Origin: Marinimicrobium alkaliphilum
Lineage (GTDB): Bacteria; Pseudomonadota; Gammaproteobacteria; Pseudomonadales; Cellvibrionaceae
Length of the DNA stretch: 64,000 nucleotides
NCBI RefSeq assembly: GCF_003259155.1
Contig: NZ_QGMQ01000002.1
Location: 308,925-372,924 of the forward strand
Direction: 5' to 3'
Shown here: positions 7,695 through 18,024 of the stretch, one piece after another
How positions within the stretch are numbered: the first letter of the stretch is position 1
Layout: each line of letters begins with the position of its first letter
The notes under the pieces: generated by a model
The model's input: only the letters and a program-made list of their open reading frames with translations
What the model was told of the DNA's origin: nothing
Database searches by the model: none
Program-made: the position numbers and the translations under genes

Positions 7695-8984
7695 TTACGA
7701 TGGCTGTTCCCGCGCTATCGCCCGGTAGGCGATATCGGTGCGATAGTAAACATCATCCCAGTGGATCTGTTTGAGCAGCTTATAGGCCCGCTGTTGCGCT
7801 TCGCTGACACTGTTGCCCAACGCGGTAGCGCAAAGCACCCGGCCGCCGTTGGTGACCGCCTCATCGTATTTCAGCGTGGTGCCCGCATGGAACACTTTCT
7901 CGCCGGCGACTTCGTCGGTGGGCAGGCCGGCAATCACATCCCCTTTGCGATAGCTGCCCGGGTAACCGCCGGCGGCCAGCACCACACCGACAGCGGCGCG
8001 TTCGTCCCAGTCGGCCTTGGCGTTATCGAGTTTGCCATCGAGTGCCGCCAGGCACAGGTCAGCCAGGTCGGATTTCAGGCGCAGCATGATCGGTTGGGTT
8101 TCCGGATCCCCAAAGCGGCAGTTGTACTCGATGACTTTGGGTTGACCGTCGGGGCTGATCATCAGGCCCGCGTAAAGAAAGCCGGTGTAATCATTGCCCT
8201 CCGCCGCCATGCCATCCACGGTGGGACGAATGACCTGGTCCATGATCCGTTGATGGACTTCGTCAGTCACCACCGGTGCGGGTGAGTAAGCACCCATGCC
8301 GCCCGTGTTGGGGCCGCTGTCGCCATCGCCCATGCGTTTGTGGTCCTGACTGGTGGCCATGGGCAGAATGTTTTTACCGTCCACCATGACGATAAAACTG
8401 GCTTCTTCGCCGCTCAGAAATTCCTCGATGACAACCCGGCAGCCGGCATCGCCGAAAGCGTTGCCGGAGAGCATATCGCGCACCGCGTCCTCGGCCTGCT
8501 CCAGCGTCTCCGCCACAATCACGCCTTTACCCGCCGCGAGTCCGTCGGCCTTGACCACGATGGGAGCGCCTTTTTCGCGCAGGTAGGCGAGGGCGGGCTC
8601 GACTTCGGTGAAGTTCTGGTAGTCGCCGGTGGGAATCTTGTGGCGCGCCAGAAAGTCTTTGGTGAAGGCCTTGGAGCCTTCGAGTTGGGCGGCGCCTTTG
8701 CTGGGGCCAAAGCAGGGCAGGCCGCGCTCGCTGAAGTAGTCGACCACACCTTCAACCAGCGGTGCCTCTGGGCCTACGATGGTCAGGCTGACCTGGTTGT
8801 CCTGGGCAAACTGCGCGAGCTTGTCGAACTCGAGTACATCGATAGCGACGTTCTCCACCTTCGGCTCAAATGCTGTGCCGGCATTGCCTGGCGCTACAAA
8901 AACCGTCTCTACGGCGGCGCTCTGGGCGACCTTCCAGGCCAGTGCATGTTCGCGGCCACCGCCGCCGATAATCAATACATTCAT
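7695..8984 (-). CDS. purD: Phosphoribosylamine-glycine ligase (GARS)
   Basis: 429 residues, the usual length. It joins phosphoribosylamine and glycine with ATP to make GAR, step 2 of purine synthesis, in the cytoplasm. It begins [18 protein letters not shown] (nucleotide-binding N domain). The ATP-grasp part carries [18 protein letters not shown] and [20 protein letters not shown], then [12 protein letters not shown] and [15 protein letters not shown], all standard purD blocks. It lies downstream of purH on the same strand, separated by 110 bases that contain a REP-like repeat. Co-transcription with purH is likely. Confidence 0.97.
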   Translation of the reverse strand: MNVLIIGGGGREHALAWKVAQSAAVETVFVAPGNAGTAFEPKVENVAIDVLEFDKLAQFAQDNQVSLTIVGPEAPLVEGVVDYFSERGLPCFGPSKGAAQLEGSKAFTKDFLARHKIPTGDYQNFTEVEPALAYLREKGAPIVVKADGLAAGKGVIVAETLEQAEDAVRDMLSGNAFGDAGCRVVIEEFLSGEEASFIVMVDGKNILPMATSQDHKRMGDGDSGPNTGGMGAYSPAPVVTDEVHQRIMDQVIRPTVDGMAAEGNDYTGFLYAGLMISPDGQPKVIEYNCRFGDPETQPIMLRLKSDLADLCLAALDGKLDNAKADWDERAAVGVVLAAGGYPGSYRKGDVIAGLPTDEVAGEKVFHAGTTLKYDEAVTNGGRVLCATALGNSVSEAQQRAYKLLKQIHWDDVYYRTDIAYRAIAREQPS

Positions 8985-9051
8985 GTTGCTTGTCCTGTCA
9001 AATTGCGCTTTCGGTTGGGAGCTTGTGGGGAGGCACAGGCCGTAGTGTTAT

Positions 9052-9087
9052 TGTCGGATTACGCCCTGTGGGCTAATCCGACCTACA
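9052..9087. repeat. REP-like palindromic element
   Basis: TGTCGGATTACGCCC, a three-base centre, then GGGCTAATCCGACCTACA form an imperfect palindrome in the purH-purD gap. This GTAGGTCGGATTA...TAATCCGACA pattern recurs as short interspersed repeats in many proteobacteria and is linked to RAYT (TnpA-REP) transposases. No second copy and no RAYT gene were seen in this window. Confidence 0.7.
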
Positions 9088-9094
9088 CAAGCAA

Positions 9095-10672
9095 TCAGTG
9101 GCGGAAATGGCGCATGCCGGTCAATACCATGGCGATGCCGTGTTCGTCAGCGGCGGCGATGACTTCGTCGTCACGCATGGAGCCGCCCGGCTGAATCACC
9201 GCCGCAATCCCCGCAGCGGCGGCATTGTCGATACCGTCACGGAACGGAAAGAAAGCATCGGAAGCCATGACCGAGCCCTTCACCTCCAGCCCGGCATGGT
9301 CGGCCTTGATGCCGGCAATGCGCGCCGAGTTGACCCGGCTCATCTGTCCGGCGCCCACGCCCACAGTGGCGCCGTCCTTGCCGTAAACAATGGCGTTGGA
9401 CTTGACCATTTTGGCCACCTTCCAGGTAAACAGCAGATCGCGCATCTGTGCCTCGGAGGGCACCTGCTTGGTCACTACCTTCAAGTCGCTGGCAGCGACG
9501 GTGCCGTTGTCCCGATCCTGAACCAGCAGGCCGCCGGAGACACGCTTGTAGTCAAAGTCAGCGGCTGCCTGGCCCCAGTCACCGCACACCAGCAGGCGGA
9601 CGTTTTTCTTGGCGGCGACAATCTCGCTGACACCCTGGGCGACACGGGGGGCAATAATCACTTCGACAAACTGCTTCTCGACTATCGCCTGGGCGGTGTC
9701 CGCATCCAGCTCGCGGTTAAAGGCGATGATGCCGCCAAAAGCGGACTCGGGATCGGTATCGAAGGCACGCAAGTAGGCCTCTTTGAGGGTGTTGGCACTC
9801 GCGACGCCGCAAGGGTTGGCGTGTTTGACGATCACGCAGGTAGGCGCGTCAAAGAGTTTGACGGTTTCCAGGGCGGCATCGGTGTCCGCGATATTGTTGT
9901 AAGAGAGTTCTTTGCCTTGCAACTGTTGGGCTGTTGCGATGGTGCCTGTTGCCGGGTTCTTCTCGACGTAAAAAGCACTTTTCTGGTGAGAGTTCTCACC
10001 GTAACGCAGGGTTTGTACTTGGTGGAACTGGCTGTTGAAGGTGCGCGGGAAGTCGGCGTTGCCACCGGGCACTTTGCGGCCGAAATAGTTGGCGATGGCG
10101 CCGTCGTAGGCGGCAGTGTGCTCGTACGCCTTGATGGCCAGGTCGAAGCGGGTGTCGAGTGAGGTCGATCCCTGGTTGGCTTTCATCTCGGCGATGATCG
10201 CCGGGTAGTCGCTGGCATTGACCACGATATTGACCCAGGCGTGGTTCTTGGCGGCGGCGCGCACCATGGTGGGGCCCCCGATATCGATGTTCTCCACCGC
10301 GTCCTCAAGGGTGCAATCGGGTTTAGCCACAGTTTGTTCGAAGGGGTAAAGATTGACCACGACCATGTCGATCGCCTTGATGCCGTGCTCGGCCATCACC
10401 GCGTCGTCCTGGCCGCGTCGGCCGAGGACGCCGCCGTGCACTTTCGGGTGCAGCGTCTTGACCCGCCCATCCATCATCTCCGGAAAGCCGGTGTAATCCG
10501 AGACTTCTATGGCCGGGATGCCGGCATCGGTGAGCAGGCGGAAAGTGCCGCCGGTGGACAGAATTTCAACGCCCTGGCTGTGCAGCGCCTGAGCGAATTC
10601 CACAATGCCGGATTTATCGGAGACGCTGATCAGCGCACGCTTGACGGGGACAAGGTTGGTACTATTGGACAT
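9095..10672 (-). CDS. purH: Bifunctional AICAR transformylase / IMP cyclohydrolase
   Basis: 525 residues, full length. It carries out the last two steps of IMP synthesis: formylation of AICAR by 10-formyl-THF and ring closure. Residues 10-150 form the MGS-like cyclohydrolase domain ([19 protein letters not shown], then [14 protein letters not shown] and [14 protein letters not shown]). The rest is the transformylase, with [13 protein letters not shown], the [11 protein letters not shown] loop and, near the C-terminus, [11 protein letters not shown] and [13 protein letters not shown]. It precedes purD on the same strand. A terminator for fis lies just upstream, so purH must have its own promoter in the last few dozen bases before the ATG. 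No PurR-like box is evident. Confidence 0.97.
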   Translation of the reverse strand: MSNSTNLVPVKRALISVSDKSGIVEFAQALHSQGVEILSTGGTFRLLTDAGIPAIEVSDYTGFPEMMDGRVKTLHPKVHGGVLGRRGQDDAVMAEHGIKAIDMVVVNLYPFEQTVAKPDCTLEDAVENIDIGGPTMVRAAAKNHAWVNIVVNASDYPAIIAEMKANQGSTSLDTRFDLAIKAYEHTAAYDGAIANYFGRKVPGGNADFPRTFNSQFHQVQTLRYGENSHQKSAFYVEKNPATGTIATAQQLQGKELSYNNIADTDAALETVKLFDAPTCVIVKHANPCGVASANTLKEAYLRAFDTDPESAFGGIIAFNRELDADTAQAIVEKQFVEVIIAPRVAQGVSEIVAAKKNVRLLVCGDWGQAAADFDYKRVSGGLLVQDRDNGTVAASDLKVVTKQVPSEAQMRDLLFTWKVAKMVKSNAIVYGKDGATVGVGAGQMSRVNSARIAGIKADHAGLEVKGSVMASDAFFPFRDGIDNAAAAGIAAVIQPGGSMRDDEVIAAADEHGIAMVLTGMRHFRH

Positions 10673-10708
10673 GGTGTGGGGTATTCCAATCGACAGTGAA
10701 TAAACGGG

Positions 10709-10741
10709 TTAAAAACAAAAGGGCGAGTCATGGCTCGCCCC
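10709..10741 (-). terminator. Rho-independent terminator after fis
   Basis: On the minus strand GGGCGAG, a six-base loop and CTCGCCC are followed by TTTTGTTTTT. This is a good intrinsic terminator 20 bases after the fis stop, ending the dusB-fis unit before purH. Confidence 0.8.
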
Positions 10742-10762
10742 TTACAATCGGTGGTTGTGTGT

Positions 10763-11062
10763 TTACAACAGGTCGTATTGCTTGAGTTTCTTGCGCAGGG
10801 TGCCGCGGTTCAAGCCCAGCACCTGAGCCGCACGGGTCTGGTTGTGGCGCGTGTACTTGAGTACGGTTTCGAGCAGGGGGGCTTCGACTTCGGCCAGGAC
10901 CATCTCGTAGACATTGCTCACCGATTGGCCATCGAGGTTCTGGAAGTAGTTTTCCATTGCGCGCTCAACGCAGCCGCGTAGCGACTGGGTCTCGACGACC
11001 TGTTCTTGTTGTGGTGGCGTGGCCTGGGGGCCGTCGGCGAAAAAGTTTTCTGCTGTGTTCAT
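10763..11062 (-). CDS. fis: Fis DNA-binding protein
   Basis: 99 residues, the usual size. Fis is a nucleoid protein that bends DNA and activates rRNA and many growth-phase promoters. The C-terminal helix-turn-helix is clear: [20 protein letters not shown] then [17 protein letters not shown]. The N-terminal half ([18 protein letters not shown]) is the dimer region. Its ATG overlaps the dusB stop (ATGA), the dusB-fis order known from enterobacteria and pseudomonads. Fis autoregulation of dusB-fis is established in E. coli; the sites are not readable here. Confidence 0.96.
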   Translation of the reverse strand: MNTAENFFADGPQATPPQQEQVVETQSLRGCVERAMENYFQNLDGQSVSNVYEMVLAEVEAPLLETVLKYTRHNQTRAAQVLGLNRGTLRKKLKQYDLL

Positions 11063-12048
11063 GCCGCTTTATCCTCTTGCGTGGTCAGCTGTTCGAAAAA
11101 ATTCAGAACGCTGGCATGTTGTTCTTCCAAATGTTCGAGAGTGTTGAACTGTTTGCGAAAATCATCGCCCTGGTCCAGGGTCTTCAGGTACCAGCCCACG
11201 TGTTTGCGGGCGATACGCGGCCCCATGACATCGCCATAAAAGGCGGACAGTTCGCGCAAATGGTTGCAAAGTATGTCCCTGATTTCACTCAGGGGGGGCT
11301 CGGGCAATCGCTCACCGGTTTGCAGGTAGTGATCGATTTCCCGAAAAATCCAGGGTCGGCCCTGTGCTGCACGGCCGATCATCACCGCCGCTGCACCCGT
11401 GTATTCAAGCGCTTGGCGGGCCTTTTCCGGCGAGTCGATATCGCCGTTGCAGAACACCGGAATATTCACCGCGTCAACGACGCGCGCGATGGTATCGTAC
11501 TCCGCTTCGCCCCGATAGCCGCACGCCCGTGTACGGCCGTGGACGGCCAGCGCCGCAATGCCCAGATCTTCCGCCATGCGCGCTACGGTCACGGCATTGC
11601 GGTGATCGGGCGACCAGCCTGTCCGGATTTTCAGGGTCACGGGAACGCTGACGCTCGCCACGACGGCCTGAAGAATATCGTAGACCAGTGGTTCGTCCTT
11701 CAGCAGTGCCGAACCCGCGGCCTTTTTGCAGACTTTCTTTGCCGGACAGCCCATGTTGATATCGATAATCTGGGCGCCATTGGCGGCGTTGAGCAAAGCC
11801 GCCTCGGCCATCATCTGCGGGTCGCCACCGGCGATCTGGACACTGATCGGGCCTGCTTCGCCCCGGTGGTCCATACGCAGCTGGCTTTTCCGGCTGTACC
11901 ACAGACCGGTGTCCGAGGTGACCATCTCCGATACCGCCAAACCGGCGCCCAAGCGGCGGCACAATTGCCGAAAGGGACGGTCAGTCACCCCGGCCATGGG
12001 CGCGAGTATGACCTGATTGTCAATACAATAGGGCCCAATCTGGAGCAC
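11059..12048 (-). CDS. dusB: tRNA-dihydrouridine synthase B
   Basis: About 329 residues from GTG 12048. This FMN enzyme reduces uridine to dihydrouridine in tRNA. It shows the Dus pattern: [20 protein letters not shown] near the start, [20 protein letters not shown] with the catalytic cysteine, [19 protein letters not shown] and VFCNGDID. The frame is open to a TTG at 12072, but the GTG has GCGGAAA before it and brings the N-terminus in line with the family ([10 protein letters not shown]). It is the first gene of the dusB-fis pair, and its stop overlaps the fis start. Confidence 0.95.
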   Translation of the reverse strand: MLQIGPYCIDNQVILAPMAGVTDRPFRQLCRRLGAGLAVSEMVTSDTGLWYSRKSQLRMDHRGEAGPISVQIAGGDPQMMAEAALLNAANGAQIIDINMGCPAKKVCKKAAGSALLKDEPLVYDILQAVVASVSVPVTLKIRTGWSPDHRNAVTVARMAEDLGIAALAVHGRTRACGYRGEAEYDTIARVVDAVNIPVFCNGDIDSPEKARQALEYTGAAAVMIGRAAQGRPWIFREIDHYLQTGERLPEPPLSEIRDILCNHLRELSAFYGDVMGPRIARKHVGWYLKTLDQGDDFRKQFNTLEHLEEQHASVLNFFEQLTTQEDKAA

Positions 12049-12282
12049 AGGACGGTTTCCGCTTTGCGTCAATGGTTACTGCTGTCTCGCCCCGAACAGG
12101 GCGATCTGAATACCGCTGAAAAGGTTGGCTATGATACCTTGTTGGCGGCCGCTTTGGAACGCGAAAAAGTGCCCAATTGATGTTTTTTTGAGCACTATTT
12201 TTGCTTGGTATTTGTACAAGCCTGGCCGCCACTGGGTTCTGTGGTCAGTTGGTTTTGGCGCGTGCGCGTACCGGTATTCCCG

Positions 12283-13596
12283 TCAGTCGGGGATATAGGC
12301 GCGGTAGTTGACGGCCTCCGGGCCAGGGTCAACCAATTCCAGGGTCAGGTGCACCGGCTGGTTGCGGGGCATCAGTCGGTGCCCAGTCAGCTCGCCGCGC
12401 AGATACTCCTCGGGGCTAAAGCGGCGTGAGGCCAGGGTATTTTCCTGAATATCGCTGAAGGTCAGCACCAGGTCGGGGAAGGGTTGTTCAAATCCGGCCT
12501 GGTTGAGCAGAATGGCGTCCACAATAAGGGCGTTGTCGGTCTCTGGGTGGTTGCGCACCACCAGATTGTAGGCGCGAATCTGCTGGCGATCGATCAAATC
12601 GGGCAGTGAGCATCCCAGCCAGGGGCAGATTTTGGCGTACACGCTGCGATAGGGCTCGATACGGCTCAGGCTGTGAAATTGTAGCCAGGCGATCTGGGTG
12701 ATCAGCACCAGGGCTGCCAGCAGACAGAGTCCGGGCCACATCAGCCGTCGTGCACCCCGCGTGGGCTGCCAGTCCAGTTCCAGGGGGGCCGCTTCGATGC
12801 GATTGATCAGCGCGGCACGATCGTCGGGCGCGTTGTTCAAGTCAAAGTCTTGCGTCTTTTCTTCGGACAGCGGGGTGAGATCGCCGGTGACCTTGACGCT
12901 GCCTTTCGGAGGGGCCAGCGGGGCTTCTGCCAGGCTCCGTTGCGCCTGGGGGGTTTCCTCTGGCGCGATGAAATCCGCCTGTCCCTCCGCGGGCGACAGG
13001 GGCTGGGGGTTCTTATGGATGTCGAGAACGTCATCCTCATCGTCGTCAAGCAGGCTCAGGGCCCAGGACTCGTCAGCACCGTCGCTGGACTCTTGCTGAG
13101 TCTCCTGGATTTCCCGGTCGAACAGCGAGGTACGCGTCTGTTTGCCGCTGCCATCCATCGCCAAAAACTCTTCGCTGAGCTCGACGTCGTACCGGCTCTT
13201 ACCATTTTCCATGTCATCGCTGATCAGGAAGTCTTCGTCGTCTTCCGGGCGCTCGGGGGCGCGTGGTAGCTCGGCGGCCTTGGCCGGTGGCGCTGTCGGG
13301 CGCGTTGGCTGGGGTTTCGGTTGGTCAGTGCGGGTGCCGAGGTCGGGCTTATTCCCGGGTGCCGCCGCCGGGCGTTTTACGGCTGTCGGGCGCGCGGAGG
13401 CGGACTTTTGTGGTCGTATGCCCGGTGGCGCCGCACGTGCGGGTGCACGGTTGTCACCCACGAGGTGATCCTGAGCCCGGAAGACGTGCAGGCACGAGCC
13501 GCACCGAACCACCCCTTTGGCTGTACTCAGCTGGGAGGTGGTGAGGCGGAACGAGGTCTTGCAGCGTGGGCACCGGGTGACCAGGGATGTGCTCAT
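12283..13596 (-). CDS. Zinc-ribbon and DUF3426 membrane protein
   Basis: 437 residues. Residues 1-45 hold a MJ0042-type zinc ribbon (CPRCKTSFR and CGSCLHVFR, four cysteines). Residues 46-280 are a long low-complexity linker, first Pro/Ala/Lys-rich and then acidic (DDDEDDVLD). One membrane helix spans about 286-307. The C-terminal 130 residues are the DUF3426 domain, predicted to be periplasmic. Function is unknown. The gene is conserved between prmA and dusB in many gammaproteobacteria, and that order is kept here, although 200 bases separate it from dusB. Confidence 0.85.
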   Translation of the reverse strand: MSTSLVTRCPRCKTSFRLTTSQLSTAKGVVRCGSCLHVFRAQDHLVGDNRAPARAAPPGIRPQKSASARPTAVKRPAAAPGNKPDLGTRTDQPKPQPTRPTAPPAKAAELPRAPERPEDDEDFLISDDMENGKSRYDVELSEEFLAMDGSGKQTRTSLFDREIQETQQESSDGADESWALSLLDDDEDDVLDIHKNPQPLSPAEGQADFIAPEETPQAQRSLAEAPLAPPKGSVKVTGDLTPLSEEKTQDFDLNNAPDDRAALINRIEAAPLELDWQPTRGARRLMWPGLCLLAALVLITQIAWLQFHSLSRIEPYRSVYAKICPWLGCSLPDLIDRQQIRAYNLVVRNHPETDNALIVDAILLNQAGFEQPFPDLVLTFSDIQENTLASRRFSPEEYLRGELTGHRLMPRNQPVHLTLELVDPGPEAVNYRAYIPD

Positions 13597-13669
13597 GGCG
13601 GATTTGCCGTCCTATTTGTTCCGTTATTCAGGCGCCAGTTTAGCCCCACTGGGGCGTCGGGTAAATCGA

Positions 13670-14551
13670 CTAACGCACACGGCGTGCGCTCAGGCACACC
13701 CACTCCTCTTTTTGGGCCACCGGCTCGAACTCAAACCAGGGCTTGTAGGCGGCCACAACCGTATCTGCCTGGGTTGCCAAAATGCCCGACAGGCACAGTC
13801 GTCCGTCGAGGCGGGTCAGGTCACGCAGTGTGGGGGCCAAGTCCACCAACGGACCGGCGAGAATGTTGGCCAGCACCACGTCAGCGCAGATTTGTGGGCA
13901 TTGCTCGGGAAGATACACCGGCATAGCGTCGCCGGGCAATTGGTTGCGCCGGGCATTTTCCGTCGTGGCAAGCAATGCCTGCGGGTCGATGTCTACGCCT
14001 ACGGCTTGTTTCGCACCCATCAATAATGCGGCGATGCCCAGGACCCCGGAGCCACAGCCGTAGTCGATAACGGTGGCATCGGTCAGAGACTGTTGATCGA
14101 TCCATTGCAGGCACATAAACGTGGTGGGGTGCGTACCGGTACCGAAGGCCAGGCCGGGGTCGAGCATCAGGTTGACCTTGTCCGGCTCTGGGGGTGTTTG
14201 CCAACTGGGGCAGATCCAGAGGCGTTCACCGCAGCGGATGGCGTGGTAATTTTTCATCCACTCCCGCTCCCAGTCTTTGTCCTCGAGCTGTTCCCACTGA
14301 TGTTCCGGGAGTGCGCTTCCCAAAAGCTGCTCAATGAGCCCTGTCATCTGTGCGATATCGATATCGGCCTGGTACAGGGCGCTGATTCTCACCGTGTCCC
14401 ACAGGGGCGTCTCTCCGAGGGCAGGTTCGAAAATGGGTTGATCGGCGTTGTCCTGCAGGGTCACAGAAGCCGAGCCGCTGTCGAGCAGCGCGTCCTCGAG
14501 TGCGGGTGCCTGATCGCGCCCGGTGATGAGTTTGAGTTGAAGCCAAGGCAT
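13670..14551 (-). CDS. prmA: Ribosomal protein L11 methyltransferase
   Basis: 293 residues, full length. It trimethylates ribosomal protein L11 using SAM. The N-terminal substrate domain begins MPWLQLKLITGRDQAPALED; the methyltransferase core has MLDPGLAFGTGTHPTTFMCL, VIDYGCGSGVLGIAAL, VGVDIDPQAL and DVVLANILAGPLVDLAP, all typical of PrmA. It sits after accC on the same strand, but a terminator-like hairpin at 14562-14606 separates them, so it may be transcribed partly or wholly on its own. Confidence 0.96.
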   Translation of the reverse strand: MPWLQLKLITGRDQAPALEDALLDSGSASVTLQDNADQPIFEPALGETPLWDTVRISALYQADIDIAQMTGLIEQLLGSALPEHQWEQLEDKDWEREWMKNYHAIRCGERLWICPSWQTPPEPDKVNLMLDPGLAFGTGTHPTTFMCLQWIDQQSLTDATVIDYGCGSGVLGIAALLMGAKQAVGVDIDPQALLATTENARRNQLPGDAMPVYLPEQCPQICADVVLANILAGPLVDLAPTLRDLTRLDGRLCLSGILATQADTVVAAYKPWFEFEPVAQKEEWVCLSARRVR

Positions 14552-14561
14552 AGCTGGGTAT

Positions 14562-14606
14562 CCAAAAAACGCTGCGCGCCGGCAGCAGAAGGCTAGCGGC
14601 GCGCAG
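14562..14606 (-). terminator. Terminator between accC and prmA
   Basis: On the minus strand CTGCGCGCC and GGCGCGCAG form a perfect 9-bp stem (14598-14606 and 14572-14580), followed by CGTTTTTTGG. This fits an intrinsic terminator ending accBC just before prmA. Confidence 0.65.
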
Positions 14607-14634
14607 GGTCTGACTGGGGGCGGGTCAGCGCCGG

Positions 14635-15978
14635 TTACAGGGAGAGTTTTTTCTCCAGGTAATGAATGTTGACCCCACCTTTGCGGAACTCCGAGTCGCG
14701 GACCAGATCCTGTTGCAGCGGGATGTTGGTGCGAATACCCTCGATCACGGTTTCGTCCAGTGCCTGGCGCATACGATCCAGGGCAACTTCACGCGTTTCG
14801 CCGTGAGTAATGATCTTGGCGATCATCGAGTCATAGTTGGGCGGAACCGTATAGCCACTGTACAAATGTGAGTCGACCCGTACACCCAGGCCACCAGGAG
14901 CATGAAAGTTCTTGATGGTGCCGGGGCTGGGCATAAAGGTGCGTGGATCCTCGGCGTTGATCCGGCACTCGAAGGAATGACCGCGGATCACAATATCTTC
15001 CTGTTTATAGGAAAGCTTCTCACCCGAGCACACTCGGATTTGCTCCTTGATCAGGTCCACGCCGGTGACCATTTCGGACACCGGATGCTCGACCTGAATA
15101 CGGGTATTCATCTCGATAAAGTAGAAGTTGCCGTCTTCGTACAAAAACTCGAACGTACCGGCGCCACGATAGCCGATTTTGATACAGGCGTTGACGCAAG
15201 CCTGGGCGGTTTCCGCTCGTATATCGTCCGGGATACCCGGTGCAGGTGCCTCTTCCAGCACTTTCTGGTGGCGGCGCTGAAGGGAGCAGTCACGGTCACC
15301 CAGGTGAATAGCGCTGCCCTGGCCGTCAGACATGACCTGAATTTCCACGTGACGTGGATTTTGCAGGAATTTTTCCATATACACGGTATCGTCGCCGAAG
15401 GCGGCTTTGGCCTCGGTTTGCGTGATGTGGATTGAGCTCATCAGGGACGCTTCGGTATGGACGACGCGCATACCGCGTCCACCGCCACCGGCGGCGGCTT
15501 TGATAATAACGGGATAGCCAACGCGCCGACCGATCTCCAGGCACTTATCGCGATCGTTAGAGGGCAGGGGGCCATCGGAGCCCGGCACTGTGGGCACACC
15601 GGCAACTTTCATGGCTTTAATGGCGGAGACCTTGTCGCCCATCATGCGGATGGTTTCGGCGTCGGGGCCGATAAAGGTAAAGCCGCTGTTGCGGACCTGC
15701 TCGGCAAAGTCAGCGTTCTCCGACAGAAATCCGTAGCCCGGGTGTACGGCTTCGGCATCGGTGACTTCCATGGCGGCGATGATGGCCGGAATATTCAAAT
15801 AGCTTTTGGTCGACGGGTTGGGACCAATACACACGGTCTCGTCGGCCAGGCGCACGTGTTTCAGGTCGCGGTCGACCTGGGAGTGCACGGCGACGGTCTT
15901 GATCCCCATCTCTTTGCAGGCTCGCAAAACGCGCAGCGCGATCTCGCCACGGTTGGCGATCAAAATTTTGTCAAACAT
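14635..15978 (-). CDS. accC: Biotin carboxylase, acetyl-CoA carboxylase subunit
   Basis: 447 residues, the standard size. It carboxylates biotin on AccB with ATP and bicarbonate, the first step of fatty-acid synthesis. Hallmarks: [36 protein letters not shown] (as [17 protein letters not shown]), [15 protein letters not shown] for ATP binding, [35 protein letters not shown] and the active-site block [13 protein letters not shown]. It follows accB by 24 bases in the normal accB-accC operon. Confidence 0.98.
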   Translation of the reverse strand: MFDKILIANRGEIALRVLRACKEMGIKTVAVHSQVDRDLKHVRLADETVCIGPNPSTKSYLNIPAIIAAMEVTDAEAVHPGYGFLSENADFAEQVRNSGFTFIGPDAETIRMMGDKVSAIKAMKVAGVPTVPGSDGPLPSNDRDKCLEIGRRVGYPVIIKAAAGGGGRGMRVVHTEASLMSSIHITQTEAKAAFGDDTVYMEKFLQNPRHVEIQVMSDGQGSAIHLGDRDCSLQRRHQKVLEEAPAPGIPDDIRAETAQACVNACIKIGYRGAGTFEFLYEDGNFYFIEMNTRIQVEHPVSEMVTGVDLIKEQIRVCSGEKLSYKQEDIVIRGHSFECRINAEDPRTFMPSPGTIKNFHAPGGLGVRVDSHLYSGYTVPPNYDSMIAKIITHGETREVALDRMRQALDETVIEGIRTNIPLQQDLVRDSEFRKGGVNIHYLEKKLSL

Positions 15979-16002
15979 AAGCCAACTCCTCAGTCGTCTG
16001 GT

Positions 16003-16467
16003 TTATACGATGGTGACCAGCGGCTGATCAAACTCCACCGGCTCGCCGTCCTCGACCAGAATGGCTTCGATGACGCCTGCTTTGTCGGCTTCGATCTGAT
16101 TCATCATCTTCATGGCTTCGATGATGCAAATGACTTCGCCGGCTTTTACATGCTGCCCCACCTCGATAAACGCGGCTGAGCCGGGGCTGGGTGAGCGATA
16201 GAAGGTACCGACCATGGGCGATTTGACTTGATGGCCAGAGGAAACTGGTGCTGCCGGCGCTGCGGCGGCGGGCTCGGCCGCTGCCGGCGCTGCGGGTGCA
16301 GGAGCGGGCGCGGGCGCTGCATAGGCGTACTGGGGCGGCATGGCGTAGCCAGCGTTCGGTGAGTTGCGGCTGATGCGCACCGACTCTTCACCTTCTTTAA
16401 TTTCCAGCTCGCCGATATCGGATTCTTCGAGCAACTCAATGAGTTTTTTGATCTTGCGAATATCCAT
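16003..16467 (-). CDS. accB: Biotin carboxyl carrier protein
   Basis: 154 residues. The N-terminus ([20 protein letters not shown]) and a Pro/Ala-rich linker (residues 51-76) lead to a biotinyl domain at 80-154 with EAMKMMN, Lys120 being the biotinylated residue. It is the mobile carrier of acetyl-CoA carboxylase. The long near-perfect Ala-Pro stretch is normal for the family. Upstream lies a GH43 gene instead of the expected aroQ, 66 bases away. Confidence 0.97.
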   Translation of the reverse strand: MDIRKIKKLIELLEESDIGELEIKEGEESVRISRNSPNAGYAMPPQYAYAAPAPAPAPAAPAAAEPAAAAPAAPVSSGHQVKSPMVGTFYRSPSPGSAAFIEVGQHVKAGEVICIIEAMKMMNQIEADKAGVIEAILVEDGEPVEFDQPLVTIV

Positions 16468-16533
16468 AGTGCCCTCTCATGACTGTCAATACTGAGCCCG
16501 CCACCGCAGTGGCGGGCATGTTGAAAACCGAAA

Positions 16534-17973
16534 TTATTCGGTGACTTCCTGAAGGCGGAAGGTGGCGCGTTCGCGTTCGTTTCGGCTGACCGAATCGACA
16601 CGGACGTCATCCAAACCGCGCTGAACCAGGTATTTGTTGCGCTCGCCGTAGGCCTGCAAAGAGGTCCACTGGCGATCCGCCAGACCGCGAACCTTTTTAA
16701 AGGTGGCGAGTCGTTCAAAGTCGTCACTGCCATCGTGCTTGGCAATGATCACGCGCCCAGTGCTGGTGCGCTTCAGGTAAAAGCCAGGCAGATTCTCTGC
16801 CTGCAGTGAAACATAGTCGCTTCCGTCATTGGCGAGCCCGGGAACCACGTGCCACTTGTAGTCGTAAGCGGCCAGGCGTTCGTCGTGATTGGGGCTGAGC
16901 AGCGGCTCGCCCGGGTTGGCAATCTTGGGCGTACGGTTCTGGTGGCGCAAAAAGTGATTTGGGCCGGCCATAACCTGGAGCCTGTAAGGAGTGTAGGCAA
17001 TACCCGAGGCTGTCGCTATTAATTGGTCAATACTGCCGTCGGCGTTGTGATCGAATTTCTCGATCGATACGGCGCGGCGATAGTTGCCGCCGGTGGGCAG
17101 CGCGGCGGTGTGGTAAATGAAGTACCACTGGCCATCGAAATATTCCACGGCTGGGTGGCTGGTCCCGGTGTCGGGCAGAACATCCAGCAGCAGGCCGCCG
17201 TAGGACCAGGGGCCTTCTAGGCTGGGCGCAGTGGCGTAGCCGATACGCTCGGGATAATCCATGGCGTAGGTCATGTAGTAGGTGTCATTGTGCTTGTGCA
17301 GGTAGGGGCCTTCGGTAAAGGTACCGGGCATATCCTGAATTTCGACCTGCACGATATCACCATCCAGTTCGAGCATGTTGTCTTTGAGTTTGGCGTAGTA
17401 AAGGTGGCTGTTTCCCCAGTAGAGAAAGGCCTGACCGTCATCGTCGATATACACGGTTGGGTCGATGTTGTCCCAGGTTTCGTGTGACTGCATGTGCGCC
17501 GGCGCTTCCGTCATATCGCTACTGACCAGGGGACCCCCGAGAGCGTCACGCCAGCCGTCGACCGGATTGTCGGAAACCGCAACGCCGATGGCAAAGCCGT
17601 TTTTCTCGGGTTCATCCGGTGCGTCGTTGAGTACGGTCACATACCAGTAGAACTTGCCGTCGCGTTCAATGGCCTGTGCTGCCCAGGCGGTGGGGCGACG
17701 TGCCCATTCGAAAATCGAGCGCGGTACAGCGTTTTCATACTGCCAGTTGAGCATGTCGTCGGACGAGTAGATGACCCACTCGTTCATGACAAAGAAGTTG
17801 CCATCTTCGGCCGCTTCGTCGTGGCCCGCATACAGATAGGCGCGCCCGTCGTGAACCAGAAGCGCTGGGTCGGCGGTAAAGCGGTCGCGAATAACCGGGT
17901 TCCCGGCATGTGCTTGTACGATCGCCAGCAGGCTTACAAAGGCCGCTGCGAGCAATGTTGTTACTTTTTTCAT
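16534..17973 (-). CDS. Secreted GH43 glycosidase with C-terminal CBM42-like domain
   Basis: 479 residues from ATG 17973, which has GGAGAAGG as ribosome site; a TTG just upstream is rejected. The signal peptide ends at AHA (residue 23). Residues 25-330 form the five-bladed propeller of glycoside hydrolase family 43: Asp35 (TADPALL, base), Asp171 (NIDPTVYIDDDG, pKa modulator) and Glu221 (FTEGPYLHK, acid). Residues 335-479 look like an AbfB/CBM42 beta-trefoil that binds arabinofuranose side chains (NHFLRH, GFYLKR and YLVQRG repeats). The likely activity is arabinofuranosidase or xylosidase on hemicellulose; the exact subfamily is not determined. It interrupts the conserved aroQ-accB-accC order and has a palindromic site upstream (18005-18024). 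Confidence 0.85.
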   Translation of the reverse strand: MKKVTTLLAAAFVSLLAIVQAHAGNPVIRDRFTADPALLVHDGRAYLYAGHDEAAEDGNFFVMNEWVIYSSDDMLNWQYENAVPRSIFEWARRPTAWAAQAIERDGKFYWYVTVLNDAPDEPEKNGFAIGVAVSDNPVDGWRDALGGPLVSSDMTEAPAHMQSHETWDNIDPTVYIDDDGQAFLYWGNSHLYYAKLKDNMLELDGDIVQVEIQDMPGTFTEGPYLHKHNDTYYMTYAMDYPERIGYATAPSLEGPWSYGGLLLDVLPDTGTSHPAVEYFDGQWYFIYHTAALPTGGNYRRAVSIEKFDHNADGSIDQLIATASGIAYTPYRLQVMAGPNHFLRHQNRTPKIANPGEPLLSPNHDERLAAYDYKWHVVPGLANDGSDYVSLQAENLPGFYLKRTSTGRVIIAKHDGSDDFERLATFKKVRGLADRQWTSLQAYGERNKYLVQRGLDDVRVDSVSRNERERATFRLQEVTE

Positions 17974-18004
17974 CGTGCCCTTCTCCAATCAGAGTATTGT
18001 TTTT

Positions 18005-18024
18005 CAAATCGGTTGACTGATTTG
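18005..18024. promoter_or_regulatory. Palindrome upstream of the GH43 gene
   Basis: CAAATCGGT, a two-base centre and ACTGATTTG make nine-base arms with one mismatch, 32 bases before the GH43 start. Size and position fit a dimeric repressor site (LacI-like in form, though the centre is not the classic CG). No regulator gene is adjacent. Confidence 0.45.
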
